Source: Akkermansiaceae bacterium (lineage in GTDB: Bacteria > Verrucomicrobiota > Verrucomicrobiia > Verrucomicrobiales > Akkermansiaceae). From it: 64,000 nt of DNA. Shown piece after piece: positions 17,255-26,072 of this stretch. Under the pieces are notes generated by a model. The model searched no databases. It was not told where the DNA came from and worked only from the letters and a program-made list of their open reading frames with translations. The translations under genes were made by a program, and so were the position numbers. The DNA lies in contig CAIZNN010000212.1 in the NCBI GenBank assembly GCA_903934285.1, positions 89,587 to 153,586 of the forward strand, written 5' to 3'. Each line of letters begins with the position of its first letter. The first letter of the stretch is position 1.

Positions 17255-18442
17255 ATGCTCCAGATTAATCCGAACCTCACCGACCTCGTCGCGGATGCCG
17301 CCGCCGGGCTGCGCCAGCGACTGCAAGCGACCGCGACCATCACCGCCGCAGCGCCGGGACGAGTCAACCTCATCGGCGAACACATCGACTACTGCGATGG
17401 GTTTGTGATGCCCTTTGCCATCGACCGCTACATCGTCATTGCCGGCTGCGCCAACGGCACCAACGAGGCCCGCATTTGCGACCACACCTTGCCCGGGATG
17501 GCCGTGTTGGACGTGACCGCGATGCAGCAAGCCGGCACGCCCAAATGGAGCAACTACCTGCGCGGGGTCATTCGCGGCTTCCAAGACCGCGGCCATCACA
17601 TTCCCGGCTTCGACGCGTTCATCATCTCCTCGATTCCCGGCGGCGCGGGCCTGTCGTCCTCCGCGGCGCTCGAGTGCGCCACGGCCACCTTTCTGGAAGG
17701 GCTGCTGGACACGGTGTTAGACACCAAGGAAAAGGCGCTGCTGTGCCAGAAGGCGGAGCATGATTTCGTGCATGTGCCCTGCGGCATCATGGATCAATTT
17801 GCCTCGGCGTTCGGCAAGCCCAACCGGCTCATTCTGATAGATTGCCAGTCGGGCGAACCGGAACTGGTGCCGTTTGAAAACCCGGATCTCACCGTGTTGA
17901 TCGCCAACACCATGGTGCACCACGAACTATCCGACGGCGGCTATGCCCTGCGCCGCAAACACACCGAAGACGGCCTCGCCATCCTCGGCAAGGCGTCGTG
18001 GCGCGATGTCACCGCGGCCGACGTCACCGCCGCCTGGAGCCAACTCGGCGATCCGGTCAACCGCCGCTCGCGCCACGTGGTCGGCGAAATCGCCCGCACC
18101 ATTACCGCCGCCGCAGCGCTGGCGAGAAACGACTTTGAGGCGCTCGGCCCGCTGATGGCGGCCAGCCATGATTCGCTGCGCGACGATTTCGAGGTGTCGT
18201 GCAGCGAGTTGGACATCATGGTGGAAATCGCCCGCAAGATCGGTCGCGCCGGGGGCGTGATCGGCGCGCGCATGACCGGCGGCGGTTTTGGCGGCTCCAC
18301 CGTGACCCTGTGCGACGCCAGCAAAGCCACCGCGATTGCCGCCACGCTGGCCGCCGACTACGCCGCGGCCACCGGCATCAGCCCGCAAATCTTCGCGTCG
18401 CGGCCATCGCAAGGGGCGCATCTGGTGACCTCAGGACAATAG
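17255..18442 (+). CDS. galK: Galactokinase
   Basis: This 395-residue GHMP kinase phosphorylates galactose at C1 in the Leloir pathway. The family motifs are all present: galactokinase signature PGRVNLIGEHIDYCDG, ATP-binding GAGLSSSAALECA, the catalytic-Asp region (GIMDQFASAFGKP) and the C-terminal GARMTGGGFGGSTV. The ATG at 17255 gives a normal N-terminus; a GTG at 17243 would add four residues. It follows the TonB receptor on the same strand. No galT or galE is in view. Confidence 0.95.
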   Translation: MLQINPNLTDLVADAAAGLRQRLQATATITAAAPGRVNLIGEHIDYCDGFVMPFAIDRYIVIAGCANGTNEARICDHTLPGMAVLDVTAMQQAGTPKWSNYLRGVIRGFQDRGHHIPGFDAFIISSIPGGAGLSSSAALECATATFLEGLLDTVLDTKEKALLCQKAEHDFVHVPCGIMDQFASAFGKPNRLILIDCQSGEPELVPFENPDLTVLIANTMVHHELSDGGYALRRKHTEDGLAILGKASWRDVTAADVTAAWSQLGDPVNRRSRHVVGEIARTITAAAALARNDFEALGPLMAASHDSLRDDFEVSCSELDIMVEIARKIGRAGGVIGARMTGGGFGGSTVTLCDASKATAIAATLAADYAAATGISPQIFASRPSQGAHLVTSGQ

Positions 18443-18453
18443 CCGGCAGCATC

Positions 18454-20331
18454 TCATTGCAGATAGGCCTTGGGCCGATAGAGCATGGCGAAGGGCACGA
18501 AGATGATGGCCGTGGCGAGCATCAGCCACATGAAAAAGCGGAAGTAAGCGGCGCCGTGGAGCCTGGTCTGGCCCCCGCAAAACGCCCGCCGGGTGAACGT
18601 GAGGCCGGCGGCTGGAGCCTCGGCTGCCAGCGTGACGCCGAGTGCGTTAGAGCGGCGCTCAAGCCAGGTAGCGGCGGGGTGGAACCGGTCCAGCCAGGAG
18701 GTTTCCGGTGCGGCAGGCGGGCGCTTGAGGTCGACGATCAGGCCGAGGTCCCACTGGGTGTTAGGGGTTTTGTCGGGACCGTCGCTGATCAGGCGGAACC
18801 GGTCGGCGTTGAGGATTTCATAGCGGATCGGATTGCCCCAGAGATCGGTGCCGAAAGCGTCGGACGGGCCATCTCCGGGTGGCAGCTTGCCATCGAGCTC
18901 GAGGATTTTCGCTTCGAGGCGGGCGGCGGCGGCGGCGAAGGCGGGCTGCCCGGGAATGGTTAGATCGGGGCTGGCGTCAGCCTTGTGTGTCAGGATGAAG
19001 TCATCCGCGGTACCGGGGCTGCCATCGTATCCGGCCAGGGTGAGGGTATGCGGGGTCTGGCGCGACACCGCCGGCAGCGCGGCCATGGCGGCGGCGGCTT
19101 GTTTGGCGCTGGCGCTGGGGATCTGGATGAGGCGGTTGGTGGTGGAAGTGAACATATTGCCGATGAAGGTGGAGAGCAGGAATATCGACATGATCATCGA
19201 CTTCATGTTGCGGGGCGCCTGGGTGTAGGCGAATTCCAAGCCGACGATGGAGACCATGATTTCGGCGGCAGTGATGATGACGAAGGCGAGGAGTTGCCAG
19301 CCAATCGACGGGCAGTGGCCGGCATCGATCCAGGACTGGACCAGCGCGGTGAGGGCATATGACAAGGTGACCAGAAACATGCCCGTGCCGATTTTGCGCA
19401 GCGGCGTGAGCGGGAAGAAGCGGTTGATGCACGGATAGACAAACAGCGTGAACAACGGGATGAAAACCAAAATGAGGATCGGGTTGATCGCCTGGATCTG
19501 GCTTTCGAGCCAGGTGATGCCGAGGAACTTGCAATTCATCTGGCCGGCCTGAAACACCCATGACGAGCCGGTTTGGTCATAGAGCGACCAGAACACCGCG
19601 AAAAACAAAAACAACGGAATGAGTTTGGCCAGGGCGACGAGCCCCTCGCGCGACCCCAACTCACGGAAGAACTTGCTGCCGCCCGGCGGGATGTGGGCGA
19701 ACTTGTGGCGGCCCATCCAAAACAACAGCGTGGCCAGGCCCATCAACACCCCCGGCACCCCGAACGCCCAGTGCGGACCATACCAATCCAGCAGCCAGGG
19801 CGTGAGCAAGGTCGAAAAAAACGACCCGAGATTGATCGAAAAATAAAACCAATTGTACACGCGGGTCAGCAGGTGGCGGTTGGCGGGGCCGAATTGATCG
19901 CCCACGTTGGAGGACACGCAGGGCTTGATGCCGCCCGAACCGATGCAGATGAGCAGCAACCCGGCAAACAACCAGTAGGGCGAGTGCCCGCGCGTCCCCA
20001 TCAACGCCAGCGCCGCGTGGCCACCACAATAAACCAGGCTCAGCAGCAGAATCGTGCGGTATTTCCCCAGGAAAATGTCGCTGAGCAAGGCACCTATCAG
20101 CGGCGTGAAATACACCCAGGCGGCAAACGCGTGGAAGTGCTCGACGGCCTCGGCCTCCGCCATCGGCGTGCCGCCCGGCCCATCCATCAGATAGAGATAC
20201 TTCGCCATGAAGACCACCAGGATCGTCCGCATGCCGTAAAACGAAAACCGTTCGGCCGCCTCGTTGCCGATGATCCAGGGAATGCCCGGTGGCATGTGCT
20301 CGGTATCAATCGCAGTGGTGCGGCGGGACAT
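18454..20331 (-). CDS. POT/PTR-family proton-coupled peptide transporter
   Basis: This is a 625-residue MFS transporter of the POT family, importing di- and tripeptides with protons. The N-terminal ExxER-type motif (NEAAERFSFYGMRT) and the family signature region (GDQFGPANRHLLTRVYNWFY) are visible. Twelve or more membrane segments are expected. A large hydrophilic insertion of ~130 residues (from NRLIQIPSASAKQAAAAMAA onward) separates the late helices, which is longer than in the E. coli Dtp proteins. It converges with galK with an 11-base gap and lies downstream of fabH on the same strand. Confidence 0.92.
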   Translation of the reverse strand: MSRRTTAIDTEHMPPGIPWIIGNEAAERFSFYGMRTILVVFMAKYLYLMDGPGGTPMAEAEAVEHFHAFAAWVYFTPLIGALLSDIFLGKYRTILLLSLVYCGGHAALALMGTRGHSPYWLFAGLLLICIGSGGIKPCVSSNVGDQFGPANRHLLTRVYNWFYFSINLGSFFSTLLTPWLLDWYGPHWAFGVPGVLMGLATLLFWMGRHKFAHIPPGGSKFFRELGSREGLVALAKLIPLFLFFAVFWSLYDQTGSSWVFQAGQMNCKFLGITWLESQIQAINPILILVFIPLFTLFVYPCINRFFPLTPLRKIGTGMFLVTLSYALTALVQSWIDAGHCPSIGWQLLAFVIITAAEIMVSIVGLEFAYTQAPRNMKSMIMSIFLLSTFIGNMFTSTTNRLIQIPSASAKQAAAAMAALPAVSRQTPHTLTLAGYDGSPGTADDFILTHKADASPDLTIPGQPAFAAAAARLEAKILELDGKLPPGDGPSDAFGTDLWGNPIRYEILNADRFRLISDGPDKTPNTQWDLGLIVDLKRPPAAPETSWLDRFHPAATWLERRSNALGVTLAAEAPAAGLTFTRRAFCGGQTRLHGAAYFRFFMWLMLATAIIFVPFAMLYRPKAYLQ

Positions 20332-20346
20332 GGCGGGAGCGGGGCC

Positions 20347-21348
20347 TCACCAGCGGATGGCGGCGGCAGCCCAGGTCAGGCCGGCGCCGAAGACGACGAG
20401 CACGATATGGTCGCCGCGGTGGAATGCGCCGGAGCGGTTGGCTTCGTCGAGGGCGATGGCGATGGCGGCGGCGGAGGTGTTGCCATACTTGTCGAGGTTG
20501 ATGAAGACGCGCTCGTTGGGCACGGCGAGACGGTCGGCAATGGCATCGATGATGCGCAGGTTCGCCTGATGGGGGATGACGCAGGCGATGTCACTGGCGG
20601 TCAACCCGGCGCGCTCGATGACTTTTTCGGCGGCTTCCCTCATGCGGTTGACCGCATGTTTGAACACCTCCTTGCCGAGCATATTGAGGGTGAAGAGGTG
20701 GTCATTGACGTTGGCGGCGGTGATCGGGCAGGCGGTGCCGCCGCCGGGAATCTTGAGCAGATGGGTCAGGTTGCCATCGGTGCCCATCTCGGTGGCCAGA
20801 ATGGAGCCTTCGCCCGGCGCGGCGAGGCGCAACACGGCGGCTCCCGCCCCGTCGCCAAACAACACACAGGTGGAACGATCCTCCCAGTTGGTCACCGAGG
20901 AGAGCTTTTCCGCGCCGATGATAATGGCATTCTTGAACGCGCCGGAGGCAATCAGGCGCTTGGCGATTTTCATCGCATAGAGAAAGCCGGAGCAAGCGGC
21001 GGAAATATCAAAGGCCACCGCCCGGCTGGCACCCAGGTTCTGTTGGATATAACAAGCCGTGGCCGGGGTGGGCGTGTCCGGGGTGATGGTGGCCACGATG
21101 ATGAGCTCGATTTCCGCGGCGGTTAGGCCGGCGTTGTCCAGCGCCCGCAGGGCCGCCTGGGTGGCCATCTGGGAGGTGGTTTCATCGGCGGCGGCGATGC
21201 GGCGTTCGCGGATGCCGGTGCGGCTCAGGATCCACTCTTCGCTGGTGTCCACGCGTTGTGCCAGCTCGGCGTTCGTGAGAATTCTCTCAGGAACGTAGCT
21301 GCCGGTGCCTGCGATACAGACTGGAAGGGCGGTCGTCAATTCACTCAT
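20347..21348 (-). CDS. fabH: 3-oxoacyl-ACP synthase III
   Basis: This 333-residue thiolase-fold enzyme condenses acetyl-CoA with malonyl-ACP to start fatty acid synthesis. The triad is complete: Cys119 (DISAACSGF), His260 (VIPHQANLR) and Asn290 (KYGNTSAAA). The length and the N-terminal GTGSYVPERILTN match the family. It is the last of the yceD-rpmF-plsX-fabH order and follows plsX by 66 bases, the common arrangement in many bacteria. Confidence 0.97.
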   Translation of the reverse strand: MSELTTALPVCIAGTGSYVPERILTNAELAQRVDTSEEWILSRTGIRERRIAAADETTSQMATQAALRALDNAGLTAAEIELIIVATITPDTPTPATACYIQQNLGASRAVAFDISAACSGFLYAMKIAKRLIASGAFKNAIIIGAEKLSSVTNWEDRSTCVLFGDGAGAAVLRLAAPGEGSILATEMGTDGNLTHLLKIPGGGTACPITAANVNDHLFTLNMLGKEVFKHAVNRMREAAEKVIERAGLTASDIACVIPHQANLRIIDAIADRLAVPNERVFINLDKYGNTSAAAIAIALDEANRSGAFHRGDHIVLVVFGAGLTWAAAAIRW

Positions 21349-21414
21349 GCGGCGGAAGACTGAAACCCCAACGCCGGACTCACAAGCGCGAAGTTAATTA
21401 ACAGCCGCTAAATT

Positions 21415-22443
21415 TCAAATCCCGTTAACCGGCACCTGATGGATGGCGGCCAGTGCCTCCTCGATGCGCGGGTTGACGCGATGGGAGACGGTCTCGATGC
21501 CGACGCGGATGGCGTTGCGCACGGCCAGCGCGGACGACGAGCCATGGGCGATGATGACCACGCCGTTGACGCCGAGCAAGGGACTGCCGCCGTAAGTTTC
21601 GTAGCTGCTTTTTTCCTTGAGTGCGGTGAAGGCGCCCTTGGCGATGAGGGCGCCAAGCATGCGCAGCGGGCTGGCGGTGATTTCCGCTTTCAGCCATTTG
21701 GAGACCGCTTTGGCGGTGGATTCCACGGTTTTGAGCATGACGTTGCCGGTGAAGCCGTCGCAGAGCACGACGTCGAGTTCGGTTTCGAAGAGATCGTGGC
21801 CCTCGACGTTGCCGATGAAATGGATTCCGGCGGTGCGTTGGAGCAGTTTAAAAGTTTCCTTGGTGAAGGCGGTGCCCTTTTCGTCCTCCTCGCCGTTGGA
21901 CATGAGGCCCACCCGCGGGTTCTTGACCCCGAGCACATGGCGGGCAAAGGCGGTGCCCATCACCGCGTAGGCGACGAGGTGTTCGGGTTTGGCCTCGGGA
22001 TTGGCCCCGGCATCGAGGATGCTGCACAACCCGTGTTCATTGGGAATGGCCGTGGCGATTCCCGCCCGGTCCACGCCCTTGAGCGTGCGCAACTTCAAGG
22101 TGGCGGCAGCCACCGCCGCGCCGGTGTTGCCGGCAGAGACGAAGGCGTCGGCATGGCCGTCCTTGACCAGATCCATCGCCACATTGATCGAGGAGAGCTT
22201 TTTGCGGCGCACGGTTTTGGCCCCGGGTTCGGACATGCCGATGACTTCAGGGGCATGCACGATGCTGACCCGCGGGTCCCTCAGATCGAGGCCCTGCTTG
22301 GTGCATTCCTCGCGCAACACGGCCTCATCACCGACCAAAAACAAATGCTTCAGTCTGGGGTAAAGGCGCAACGCCTCGCTGGCCCCACCGATATTGATCG
22401 ATGGCGCGTGATCCCCGCCCATGGCGTCCAAGGCTAGTTTCAT
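21415..22443 (-). CDS. plsX: Phosphate acyltransferase PlsX
   Basis: This 342-residue enzyme makes acyl-phosphate from acyl-ACP for phospholipid synthesis. It starts with the typical MKLALDAMGGDHAP and contains VSAGNTGAAVAAATLKL and NVEGHDLFETELDVVLCDGF. It is peripheral to the membrane. It lies between rpmF and fabH on the same strand. An antisense frame of similar length is a shadow. Confidence 0.97.
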   Translation of the reverse strand: MKLALDAMGGDHAPSINIGGASEALRLYPRLKHLFLVGDEAVLREECTKQGLDLRDPRVSIVHAPEVIGMSEPGAKTVRRKKLSSINVAMDLVKDGHADAFVSAGNTGAAVAAATLKLRTLKGVDRAGIATAIPNEHGLCSILDAGANPEAKPEHLVAYAVMGTAFARHVLGVKNPRVGLMSNGEEDEKGTAFTKETFKLLQRTAGIHFIGNVEGHDLFETELDVVLCDGFTGNVMLKTVESTAKAVSKWLKAEITASPLRMLGALIAKGAFTALKEKSSYETYGGSPLLGVNGVVIIAHGSSSALAVRNAIRVGIETVSHRVNPRIEEALAAIHQVPVNGI

Positions 22444-22540
22444 ACGGATGAGGAAAGACCGCGGCGGGATTTACACCACAATGCTGCGGCGCGCCGGGAC
22501 AACCCGACCCGACCCCTGCGGTGCGTCACCTGCGGGCGCT

Positions 22541-22723
22541 TCAGAGGGCCTCCACGTCCAGCACCTGGCGGTCGCGGTAATACCCACAAGACGGGCAGGC
22601 AATGTGCGATGGCACACGACTTCCGCACTCGGGACAGCTCTTGAAGATTGGGGCACGCCAACGGGTTGCGCCACGGCGCATTTTCTGACGGCTTTTGGAT
22701 TGGCGGCGCTTTGGAACGGCCAT
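22541..22723 (-). CDS. rpmF: 50S ribosomal protein L32
   Basis: This 60-residue protein has the L32 start (MAVPKRRQSKSRQKMRRG) and a four-cysteine zinc ribbon (CPECGSRVPSHIACPSCGYY). It is coupled to the DUF177 gene upstream, as in most bacteria. The 97-base gap to plsX contains nothing else that I can identify. Confidence 0.97.
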   Translation of the reverse strand: MAVPKRRQSKSRQKMRRGATRWRAPIFKSCPECGSRVPSHIACPSCGYYRDRQVLDVEAL

Positions 22724-22737
22724 GGTATTTCGTGTGT

Positions 22738-23241
22738 TTAGGGTTGATCCTTGAGGTTCTTGAGAATGTCGAGTGCTGACCAGCGGTCGTCGCCCTCGAC
22801 GCGGGGCCGGGTCTCTTGCCCGCTTTCCGCAGCTTTGTCCACTGCTAAATATCGGGAATCGATTTCACACGCCTGCGGAATGTCGCCATCCTCGCATTTG
22901 GGATCGACCGGAAAGTGGATTAAAACCTCTTCGCGTAAGGCTTCCGTGACATCCAGGTCGCCTTCCTGGGCGATTTCCAAGGAAATCGCCGCCTGCTCCA
23001 CCTGGACGGTCTGGATGAAGGGATGAAGGGTCCGCACGCAGGTGAATTCAAACGGTGCAGTCAGCCAACCGGTCAGCAGCAATTCGGAGCCAAAGCGCTG
23101 GACCCACAATTCGTAGCCCAGCGGCCCGGCGGGTTGCGCATCGCCTGCCGGGAGGTCGAAAATTTCCGGCGGCAATTCGCCGACAAAGCGTTTCCCGCTC
23201 TCCGGCAAGCTGGCCAAGTCGACAATCAAACGTTTTTTCAT
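22738..23241 (-). CDS. DUF177 / YceD-family protein
   Basis: This 167-residue protein has the family features: an LxVDLASLPESGKRF start, the LLTGWLTAPFEFTCVRTL core (only one Cys of the usual pair is in this segment) and an acidic C-terminal end DDRWSALDILKNL. YceD-family proteins are encoded just upstream of L32 and are needed for 23S rRNA accumulation in some organisms. The 14-base gap to rpmF supports co-transcription. Confidence 0.9.
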   Translation of the reverse strand: MKKRLIVDLASLPESGKRFVGELPPEIFDLPAGDAQPAGPLGYELWVQRFGSELLLTGWLTAPFEFTCVRTLHPFIQTVQVEQAAISLEIAQEGDLDVTEALREEVLIHFPVDPKCEDGDIPQACEIDSRYLAVDKAAESGQETRPRVEGDDRWSALDILKNLKDQP

Positions 23242-23459
23242 GGGCGGAGGCTAACCCGTCCGCCCCCGCCCGGCAACCGCAATTTGCCCGCATCGGCTTC
23301 CTGCCGCAGCCTTGGTTGTTGCCGGCGGCGCGCTGGCATGGCTGGTGGGGGCGATTGCCGCCGGTTTGAGGTACGGCTTGCGGCGCTGCCAGGCGGGATT
23401 TCCCGTTGGCAGAGTTTCCACTCGCCAAGCACCGTGGTGCCGGTAGCTTGCTCTCCGCC

Positions 23460-24518
23460 ATGCCCATCGATATCTCCTTGCTCAGCAGAATTTGTGAAGC
23501 TCCCGGCGCGCCGGGCTCCGAAAAGGCCATCCGCACCCTCATCCTCACCGAACTGGCGGGACTCGCCGATGAGGTCCGCGTCGACAATCTGGGCAGCGTC
23601 ATTGCCTGGAAAAAAGGCCGCTCGGCAGCCAAGAAAACCATGGCCGCGGCGCACATGGACGAGATTGGCTTCATCGTCACCCATATCGATGACAAGGGGT
23701 TCATTCGCTTCAATCCGGTCGGCGGCTTCGATCCCAAAACGCTCACCGCCCAGCGCGTGATCATCCACGGGCGCAAGGATCTGGTTGGCGTGATGGGCTC
23801 CAAGCCGGTCCATCTGATGTCGGCGGAGGAGAAAAACAAGGTGCCGCAGATCAAGGATTATTTCATTGATGTGGGCATGGTCAAGAAGGACGTGGCCAAA
23901 ATCGTGGCGGTCGGGGATTTTGTCACCCGCCACTCGCCGCTCATGGAGTTGGGCGCGTGCGTCAACGTCAAGTCCCTCGACAACCGGGCGTCGGTGTTTG
24001 TGCTGCTCGAAACCCTGCGCGAACTGAAACGCTCCAAACGCAAGCCCGCCTACGATTTCCACGCCGTCTTCACCGTGCAGGAAGAAGTCGGACTGCGCGG
24101 CGCCCAAGCCTCCGCCTTGCAAATCCAACCCGATTTCAGCTTCGGCCTGGACACCACCATCGCCTATGACATTCCCGGCTCCACCCCCCAGGAACAATGC
24201 ACCGCCCTCGGCGACGGGGCCGCCATCAAGCTGATGGATTCCTCCGTCATTTGCGATTATCGCATGATCGAGTTCATGAAGGCCGCCGCCAAACGGCACA
24301 AAATCAAATGGCAGCCGGAAATCCTCGCCGGCGGCGGCACCGATACCGCCAGCCTGCAACGCATGGTCGGCGGCGGCTCGATCGCCGGGGCCGTGTCCAT
24401 TCCCACCCGCCACATCCATCAAAGCATCGAGTCCTGCCACAAGCACGACCTCGCCGCCTGCATCCTGCTGCTCGCCGCTTGCGTCTGCGAACTCGACAAA
24501 CACGATTGGAGTTTCTGA
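23460..24518 (+). CDS. M42-family metallo-aminopeptidase
   Basis: This 352-residue zinc peptidase is of the M42 (glutamyl aminopeptidase/cellulase M) family. Metal ligands and the catalytic acid are visible in AAAHMDEIGFIV, NVKSLDNRAS, VQEEVGLRGAQ and TRHIHQSIESCHKHD. The N-terminus (ISLLSRICEAPGAPGSEKAI) is typical. The ATG at 23460 is chosen because the 18 residues upstream are not family-like. It probably trims peptides in the cytoplasm as a large TET-like oligomer, known for the family. Confidence 0.93.
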   Translation: MPIDISLLSRICEAPGAPGSEKAIRTLILTELAGLADEVRVDNLGSVIAWKKGRSAAKKTMAAAHMDEIGFIVTHIDDKGFIRFNPVGGFDPKTLTAQRVIIHGRKDLVGVMGSKPVHLMSAEEKNKVPQIKDYFIDVGMVKKDVAKIVAVGDFVTRHSPLMELGACVNVKSLDNRASVFVLLETLRELKRSKRKPAYDFHAVFTVQEEVGLRGAQASALQIQPDFSFGLDTTIAYDIPGSTPQEQCTALGDGAAIKLMDSSVICDYRMIEFMKAAAKRHKIKWQPEILAGGGTDTASLQRMVGGGSIAGAVSIPTRHIHQSIESCHKHDLAACILLLAACVCELDKHDWSF

Positions 24519-24527
24519 CATGCCAGC

Positions 24528-24568
24528 GAGGCTTCGCCTCAGACCCAAGACCCGAAACCCGAGACGAA
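24528..24568. repeat. Hairpin plus 7-bp tandem repeat between convergent genes
   Basis: A GAGGC/GCCTC hairpin (24528-24540) is followed by four heptamers: AGACCCA, AGACCCG, AAACCCG and AGACGAA (24541-24568). They sit in the 90-base gap between the convergent M42 peptidase and GH130 genes, where a terminator would be expected. The heptad pattern resembles the repeats in the nuo spacers. Confidence 0.65.
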
Positions 24569-24608
24569 GAATTTGACCTAACGGCCACAGCCCGGCGCTG
24601 AGACCCGT

Positions 24609-26072
24609 TCACCGCCCCGCAAGCAGCGCTTCTAACAAGTCGTCCAGTGCCACGCTGGCGATGGCCGAGGCGCGGTCGCTGATGGCAAAGGGCAGGATGA
24701 GTTCGCGGCCGAGAAGCAGCGAGCCACAGCTATAGACCACATTGGGCACGTAGCCTTCGCGTTCGTTGCCCTCGGCCGACAACAGCGGCGTGCGCAAGCG
24801 CCCGATGACTTGGGTGGGATCCTCCAGATCCAGCAGTGCGGCACCAATGCAATACTTGCGCATGGGCCCGACGCCGTGAGTGATAACGAGCCAACCGGCT
24901 TCCGTTTCGATAGGTGAGCCACAGTTGCCGATTTTCACTGCCTCCCACATTTCCGCCGGCCGCAGGATGAGTTGCGGGTCATTCCAATGGTGCGGACTGT
25001 CGGAAAACATGATGAAGAGGTTCTCATCATCCTGCCGCGACAGCATCGCGTAGCGGCCACCGATGCGCCGCGGAAACAGCGCCATGCCTTTGTTTTGCAC
25101 TGCGCTGCCATTCAAGGTGAGGATGCGGAAATGGAGGAAATCCTCCGTCTCGATGAGCTGGGGCAGAATCACCCGGCCGTTGTAGGCGGTGTAGGTCGCG
25201 TAATACATCAGCGCCCCATCGTCCTCGACGAAGCGCACGAAGCGGGCGTCTTCGATGCCGTTGGTTTCGTTAGACGAGACCGGGAAGATGATGCGTTCGC
25301 TCATGGCGAGTTCTTCCGGAAACAACAACTCGTAGTTGGAGTCGGCCAGCCACTGCAAACACTCGAGCGTGCGGCGCAGGTCGCGCGAGACCGGGTGGGT
25401 GCCGTGCAGCACCAGGCTCAGGCTTTTGTTCAAGTCGTCACGGGTGAAACTCTCGGCCAGCGGGGCCATCACGATGACCACGTCGGCGTCGTTAAAACCC
25501 ATCTCGCGCAACTTGATGATGAAGCGTTTCTTGTTGTAACTGGGATTAAGGATAATCTCGGGCTCGGTGACAAAGCGCGAGACCGGCTCAATCGTGATCT
25601 GGCTATCTGGCCCGATAAGTCCGGCGCGGAATTCAATCGACGAAATGTGCCCCTCGCCGGTGGCGCGCAGACTCATGATGAAGCGCAGGCCGCCGGCCGG
25701 CACGCCGCTCTGGTCGGGATGGGGCACGATGGAGGGATTGAAAATGGCGGCGGATTCCAAGGCGTATTCGCCGGAGAACAGCGCCCCGATGAGCAACTGC
25801 CGTTCGTGCGAAAGCGGCCGCTGCGTGAACACATAATGTTGCACTTTCTCGTAGTGCGCTTGCAGCAGCGAGTTGATGTCGAAATGCCGTTCATCAAACT
25901 CCTGACAGACGCTCCTGAGCTCGCGGGCGACCTCTTCCTCGGTGAGGGCCAGGGCGCGACCGATCGTGGTGGTTACACGATGGGTTTCCGCCGGGATGAA
26001 GGGACGGATGATGACCCGCGTGCACTCGGGCAGGAGAGTCAACTCGTGGCGGCGGAGGCGGATAGGTTTCAT
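24609..26072 (-). CDS. GH130-family glycoside phosphorylase
   Basis: This 487-residue protein has the five-bladed GH130 fold, seen in FNPSIVPHPDQSG, NGIEDARFVRF (with the proposed catalytic Asp) and KIGNCGSPIETEAGWLVITH. Family members phosphorolyse beta-mannosides. An N-terminal extension of ~100 residues (LRRHELTLLPECTRVIIRPF) precedes the propeller, as in the longer GH130 subgroup. Its start overlaps the stop of the glycosyltransferase gene by one base (TGATG), so the two are coupled. A role in recycling or trimming the product of that transferase is inferred. Confidence 0.88.
   Translation of the reverse strand: MKPIRLRRHELTLLPECTRVIIRPFIPAETHRVTTTIGRALALTEEEVARELRSVCQEFDERHFDINSLLQAHYEKVQHYVFTQRPLSHERQLLIGALFSGEYALESAAIFNPSIVPHPDQSGVPAGGLRFIMSLRATGEGHISSIEFRAGLIGPDSQITIEPVSRFVTEPEIILNPSYNKKRFIIKLREMGFNDADVVIVMAPLAESFTRDDLNKSLSLVLHGTHPVSRDLRRTLECLQWLADSNYELLFPEELAMSERIIFPVSSNETNGIEDARFVRFVEDDGALMYYATYTAYNGRVILPQLIETEDFLHFRILTLNGSAVQNKGMALFPRRIGGRYAMLSRQDDENLFIMFSDSPHHWNDPQLILRPAEMWEAVKIGNCGSPIETEAGWLVITHGVGPMRKYCIGAALLDLEDPTQVIGRLRTPLLSAEGNEREGYVPNVVYSCGSLLLGRELILPFAISDRASAIASVALDDLLEALLAGR

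Noticed and set aside
19573..21126. 517-residue open frame antisense to the transporter and fabH
   Set aside because: It crosses two well-supported genes on the other strand and has low-complexity Gly/Arg/Glu composition.
21439..22437. 332-residue open frame antisense to plsX
   Set aside because: It mirrors the length of plsX, whose motifs are unmistakable on the minus strand.
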